64,000 nt of DNA from Holothuria scabra (taxonomy: Eukaryota; Echinodermata; Holothuroidea; Aspidochirotida; Holothuriidae). Made by a program: the position numbers and the translations under genes. The DNA is taken from positions 28,811,455 through 28,875,454 of the forward strand of contig CM074180.1 of NCBI GenBank assembly GCA_037179385.1, in the 5' to 3' direction. Shown here piece by piece: positions 61,001 through 64,000 of this stretch. Below the pieces are notes generated by a model. The model was not told the origin of the DNA. It was given only the letters and a program-made list of their open reading frames with translations, and ran no database searches. Position 1 is the stretch's first letter; every line of letters begins with the position of its first letter.

Positions 61001-62530
61001 TACCTCCAGAGCCATGTGAACGATTTGCTTTCAAGTCCTCACAGTGTTAGGCCAAGGGAATTCATGTCCTTTTCATAGATGGTGGTCCGTACTGGAGCCC
61101 AAAGTCAGTCTCTGTGGGGATTTTTATGCCTCTACTGTTTGCCAGGCAAATGTTGATGTGCTCTTATTGACCACCAGTGGTCCAGGACAATGGGTATATA
61201 ATCCTATTGAACATATGTGGGTGTGATCTCAAAGAAGCCAACATCAGTTATCTTGCCAGCTATGCTGCCTGGAGACACCAAGTCCCATCACAACAAACTA
61301 CTGAGGAGTTGGCCATTTTTTGATTCTGCTATGTAAAGGTTGTCAGAGTACTGGCTCAATTTGATCAGTGCTCAGTCACTGCATACAGCGAGAAATTCAG
61401 TCTACCATCTTTTTAACGACTATGTAAATGTTCGTGGGGAATTCAACACAGAGAGATGGACTGCCTTGCTAGGCACGATAAAAGTAACAGGCATAGTGAT
61501 GCAACAGCATTGCCTGTGATCACTGCAGAGGATATGTTCCATTCAGTGCTCTGCTAAAGATGATGTGGTGGTATGTCCACACCTGTCTTGAACCTATCAA
61601 TTTGTGAGGAAAGTGGGAACCATTACTTAGCTTATTCTTAATCTGCCTGGAGACAGTTTCAATAGCCAGAGGAGGAAATGATGGTATTTAAGGTGTAGGG
61701 GGGACTTCAATGGGTGCTGTTACGTGTTTCCTAGCAGAAAAGACTCTGTAAAATATTTGAAACCCTTCTAGTAAATTCTGGAAGCTTTGTTCTCTTGATA
61801 TTTGATGACCGATTTCTTATGTTGTTGCTCTAGTGAGAAAGTAAGAGGGTTTGTTTTTTAATATATTGAGGAATGTCATTTTCTTAAATATACTTGAAAC
61901 TCACCATCTTTCAGAAAAGTGTTGTATTTATTTATTGCAGTATGTGGACATATAGGCATTAGGTCATATCTGTATAAATGGTATCTTTGTTGTGAGAAGC
62001 TGTCATATTTTGGCTACAGTATTTTTTTTTACTTTCTGTATTTAAAAAAACTTCCACATTGCAACTTCTCTGCAAATTTATGGCTTCTTTGTAAGGGCCA
62101 TATTTAGGGGTAGGGTTTAACCAATTCTTGTCAGACACTGTGAGAAGAAAACATGTGGGCAAGCACTTTGCTTAATATTGTAGCTCAATGGACAAGAACC
62201 TCCATTGAAGTCAATTTTAATCAAGGTTGAAGGGGGGGGGGGGGAGAATTATGGAGTTTTGATGTAAATATGCCTTTAGTGATGATGCATTAAATATTGG
62301 CGCATTAAAAATGCAGATATTATTATTATTATTTTGCTCTTCAGGGTCTTTGAACACTTTTCCCTTGTCACTGCATTTGTTGTTGTGAAAAGAAACAATG
62401 TATGAAGAAAACATATCTAAATTAATCATTTTTGATAGTACTTCCAATTTTGTTTTTCAGGTCCATAAATTGGATAATGTCAACAAGGAACTGGAGGAAA
62501 CTCAGAAGGAATTGAACACTTTAAATCAAG
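50902..62530 (+). CDS. SLC4A1AP: Kanadaptin (SLC4A1AP), 5' seven exons, 3' end outside window
   Basis: Predicted exons: 50902-52047, 55555-55723, 56628-56753, 58007-58076, 59180-59322, 60099-60259, 62461-62530; all GT-AG, frame open, 628 residues in the window. Order of parts: acidic, disordered N-terminus (1-250); Lys/Pro-rich stretch; FHA domain (about 277-382) with FGR near 302, SISRYH near 317 and GSTHGS near 346, the phosphothreonine-binding signature; acidic coiled-coil ELKELRRKQLAEQDE; a dsRBD-like region (475-550) with GKKKEAVAACAMEACRIL; then an acidic DSDDDSYLDRTG stretch, EKKR and a coiled coil. This order is that of vertebrate kanadaptin, first described as an anion-exchanger partner and found largely in the nucleus. 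The start has AAG before ATG. The remaining C-terminal exons lie beyond 64000. Confidence 0.92.
52260..53865 (-). mobile_element. Decayed CR1/jockey-like LINE, 5'-truncated, in kanadaptin intron 1
   Basis: Minus-strand reverse transcriptase remnants in order: KSQGPDQIH (53680s), a VTPLFKKG-type segment (53530s), SGIPQGSVLGPVLF (53235-53280), HHDKCHVL, then QKDLGVI and the thumb region to LSYEERL (52720s). The frame is broken by shifts and stops, and the FADD catalytic segment is missing between 53235 and 53200. The start is cut near 53865; the 3' end, with a GGCCAGCAACATCAAAG stretch, is near 52260. Non-functional. Confidence 0.85.
54298..54825 (-). mobile_element. MITE family copy split by a nested hAT-like element
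   Basis: 54298-54382 plus 54645-54825 together align with the family (AACAACAGC, CTAATTTCACTTCTTAGTGT, CATCATATTTCACTAC, ATTGTCACATGAC, AGCCAATCA, ACCCCTTTAA). The gap is exactly the element at 54383-54644. Confidence 0.8.
54383..54644 (+). mobile_element. hAT-like MITE, 262 bp, 8-bp TSD, nested in another MITE
   Basis: CAGGAATGTAGCTAAAG at the left; CTAGCTACATCCCTG at the right, inverted. GTCATCAT flanks both ends (54375-54382 and 54645-54652). The interior contains a tandem CACCCAGCACTCCATATTT/CACCCAGCACTCCATGCAA pair. No coding capacity. Confidence 0.9.
55555..55723 (+). CDS. SLC4A1AP: Kanadaptin exon 2
   Basis: Acceptor TATCAG, donor TTAG|GTAAAA, phase 0 in and 1 out. It encodes GPPEDEEAESEL, the charged coiled coil and EGVSWGL, conserved in kanadaptin just after the FHA domain. 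Confidence 0.9.
56628..56753 (+). CDS. SLC4A1AP: Kanadaptin exon 3
   Basis: Acceptor TGTACAG, donor GAAG|GTATTT, phase 1 at both ends. It encodes an acidic segment then YVKDPKKTLRGYFEREG, a kanadaptin signature leading into the dsRBD-like region. Confidence 0.9.
58007..58076 (+). CDS. SLC4A1AP: Kanadaptin exon 4
   Basis: Small exon after a T-rich tract and GTGCAG, ending GTGGA|GTAAGT. It encodes VELEYNVEEKG...YVCKVE, the first strands of the dsRBD-like fold. Confidence 0.88.
59180..59322 (+). CDS. SLC4A1AP: Kanadaptin exon 5
   Basis: Acceptor GAATTCAG, donor CATG|GTAAGT. It encodes LPIDNAEGEPIIAEA, then SGKKKEAVAACAMEACRIL, the lysine-rich helix typical of double-stranded-RNA-binding folds. 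Confidence 0.9.
59425..59650 (-). mobile_element. MITE family copy in kanadaptin intron 5
   Basis: TTGAAACAACA, CTCATTTCTCTTCCAAGTG, GTAAACCAAGCATTTACTC, GCAAATTTCACA and TAGTCTGCTGTATT in family order. The right end changes to CAGGGGCATAGATCTAG, possibly another inserted terminus whose partner was not found. Confidence 0.7.
60099..60259 (+). CDS. SLC4A1AP: Kanadaptin exon 6
   Basis: Acceptor CTAACAG, donor CTG|GTAAGG, phase 0 out. It encodes a lysine cluster, NWAEDDYYDSDDDSYLDRTG and IEKKRTQRM, the most conserved part of the C-terminal half; the acidic stretch has possible CK2 sites. Confidence 0.92.
60400..60590 (+). mobile_element. SINE body and tail, copy 2
   Basis: TTCATACCAAAAACTAAAAA, TTGTGCTTGGTGCTCAGCAT, GAGTCACAACTGGAAAA and CCATAAAACCTC then CTAACTAACTGACTGA, matching the body and tail at 43891-44415. 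The tRNA-like head is missing or unrecognisable. Confidence 0.65.
60600..61480 (+). pseudogene. Decayed DDE-transposase-like sequence in kanadaptin intron 6
   Basis: Across several frames the + strand shows SDHNVPLLRSSYKLTPSGYF (from 60846), a DGGPYWSPK-type segment (61080), YNPIEHMW (61200-61223), then after a frameshift KPTSVILPAMLPGD (61235) and RLSEYW (61340). From memory this order, with DGGP...WSP followed by YNPIEH(M/L)W, occurs in uncharacterised transposase-like proteins of marine invertebrates. Stops and frameshifts exclude function. The superfamily cannot be fixed by eye. Confidence 0.55.
62461..62530 (+). CDS. SLC4A1AP: Kanadaptin exon 7 (last one in the window)
   Basis: Acceptor TTTTTCAG, donor CAAG|GTATGA, phase 1 out. 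It encodes HKLDNVNKELEETQKELNTL, a short coiled coil at the expected place in kanadaptin. Confidence 0.88.
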
Positions 62531-64000
62531 GTATGAATTATTTAAAGCCATAGATTATGCTCCCACTATTAAAGTTAGTAGCTACCAAACTTTCTTGTAA
62601 GGTAGCTTACAATTCATTCAAGAAAATTTCCCCTCTGAAAGGTTGTCTTAGGAATATGCTGTATAATTGAATAGTCCCCAAACACCACAGATGGTGGTAT
62701 GGGGAAAGTAGAGGCCAAGGTTTGAAGGGATGAGCATATTTGTAATACAGATATTGCAAACAAACCTGGGTCTGATTTCACTTGCACCTAGCCATCATTG
62801 CTAATTTTGATATCCATTGTTAGACCATATATCTATCAATCAGTTTCACTTTACTTGTGTAGTCAATTTCTCGTCGCTAAGTTGTGTTGTTAGCAATGAG
62901 ATTTAGTAATGACTACTTAGTAGACTCATAAGGTAAATCTTTCACCAAAATTGTCATGTGCCATGAATCACCGTTACATTTTTGCACCATTCAGTGTATT
63001 TTTCTGTTATGATGTTATGATGGACAGTGGAAAGCAAAAGAATTTCAGGTTTGAACCAGACTGTAGATTACCTAGACTGAAATGGGAGAAAACATATGTA
63101 ACATTCCCATATACCAAGCTAGTGAGCCATACCTGGAAAAATGCTATGACTGGCCCGACGTAAGCCATTCGAGTAGAAACGTAGCCATTATTCCTCCTCT
63201 ACTTGACCATATGAATGACAGCCAACAGGACCCCTGTCACCTCCCCCCACTTTTCTGTCACACCCCCCCTCTTCCCTGCCTGGATCCATCAATGGTGTAA
63301 GGCAATTTCACTAGCATCCCCGAACTGGCATGTTTCCCAAACTCCCTACAGGGTGGGTGCCCCAATTCCCCCTCCCCTTCATTGCACACATGCTTAAAAC
63401 ATGTTCTCAAGGGCACATCATGTTTTCTGCCTTGTGGACAACAAAAAAAAATGTGACTGTTGCACCATGGCTACTCATTTTTTGTATCTTCAAACACCAA
63501 CTGAAATGATGTCATCCTTTAAAGTTTCAAAGTGTCTGTGCTCTATGAACATTTTAAATAAACAAATTGAATCTTTGAAACCTTTCTCTGCCTTCTTCCC
63601 TTCAGTCATATTTACCATATGTTGTTTCCTCTCATTTGCTTCATAATATCACAATTTATTGACATCACATATGGGCCAAGGTCAATGGTTGCAGTAATTT
63701 TAGCAATTGTCCTTGGTCTTCCAGAAGGTTATAATTTTTTTACATGTTTGAAAAGAGAGAGGTTAAATGAAGCTAAAAATCTATAATAGAGAGTAATTCG
63801 ATCAAGGATGATAATTTGAACTGTTGTTAGTAAAACTGACCCCTGACCTTCAGTATGTTAACCTTAAGTGATGGATGGTATTTTAAGAACATTTCTGCCC
63901 CTTGTAGAGATAATTAAGTTCTGAGAGGGACCATAAAATATCAGAGGCTCATGCAGTTGTAACTTTCAGCCACCATAGTTCAGGTGCTTCATAGTTCAAG
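62531..64000. other. Kanadaptin intron 7 (continues past the window)
   Basis: No sequence matching the remaining kanadaptin C-terminus was recognised. C-rich stretches at 63235-63275 and a homonucleotide A-run at 63443 are the only conspicuous features. Confidence 0.5.

Overview
The window is animal nuclear DNA: small exons with GT-AG introns, many decayed transposons, long stretches without genes and no bacterial-style gene packing. The best clue to the source is a phosphagen kinase that resembles creatine kinase overall but carries arginine-kinase residues at the substrate site. From memory, that combination is known from sea cucumbers, so I read this as a holothurian echinoderm; the species cannot be told from sequence alone.

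Three genes are well supported, all on the + strand. (1) A phosphagen kinase, probably arginine kinase: eight coding exons from 23117 to 31306, 425 aa. Its last exon adds a Pro/Ala/Gln-rich linker, a lysine cluster and a terminal CALL prenylation box to an otherwise normal-length enzyme. The splice donor before that exon contains an in-frame TGA, so an unspliced transcript would encode an ordinary 369-aa kinase. (2) An intronless rhodopsin-like GPCR at 39596-40810, 404 aa, with a poly(A) signal at 41082. (3) The 5' seven coding exons of kanadaptin (SLC4A1AP), 50902-62530, with FHA and dsRBD-like domains; its 3' end lies beyond the window.

Layout: 1-23094 is intergenic or upstream sequence with a palindromic EcoRI-site array (518-700), a ~140-bp satellite (1331-2090), dispersed repeats and several transposons. 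23095-31306 is the kinase gene, with a 1.8-kb transposon in intron 3. 31307-39595 is repeat-rich intergenic DNA. 39596-41087 is the receptor. 41088-50901 holds a SINE-like element and a 2.66-kb hAT-like element. 50902 to the end is kanadaptin, whose introns contain a CR1/jockey-like LINE, a MITE with a hAT-like element nested inside it, a second MITE copy, a SINE-like copy and a decayed transposase-like sequence.

Five mobile elements are delimited here by terminal inverted repeats plus target-site duplications: 8-bp duplications at 18363-18545, 45661-48316 and 54383-54644, and 5-bp duplications at 13876-17068 and 24571-26375. A ~110-bp internal module recurs about twelve times in the window, always in the same orientation, inside elements with different termini. 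I found no CRISPR array, operon or bacterial island. The three genes show no functional link to one another. The most interesting observation is the predicted membrane-anchored, possibly dual-isoform phosphagen kinase.
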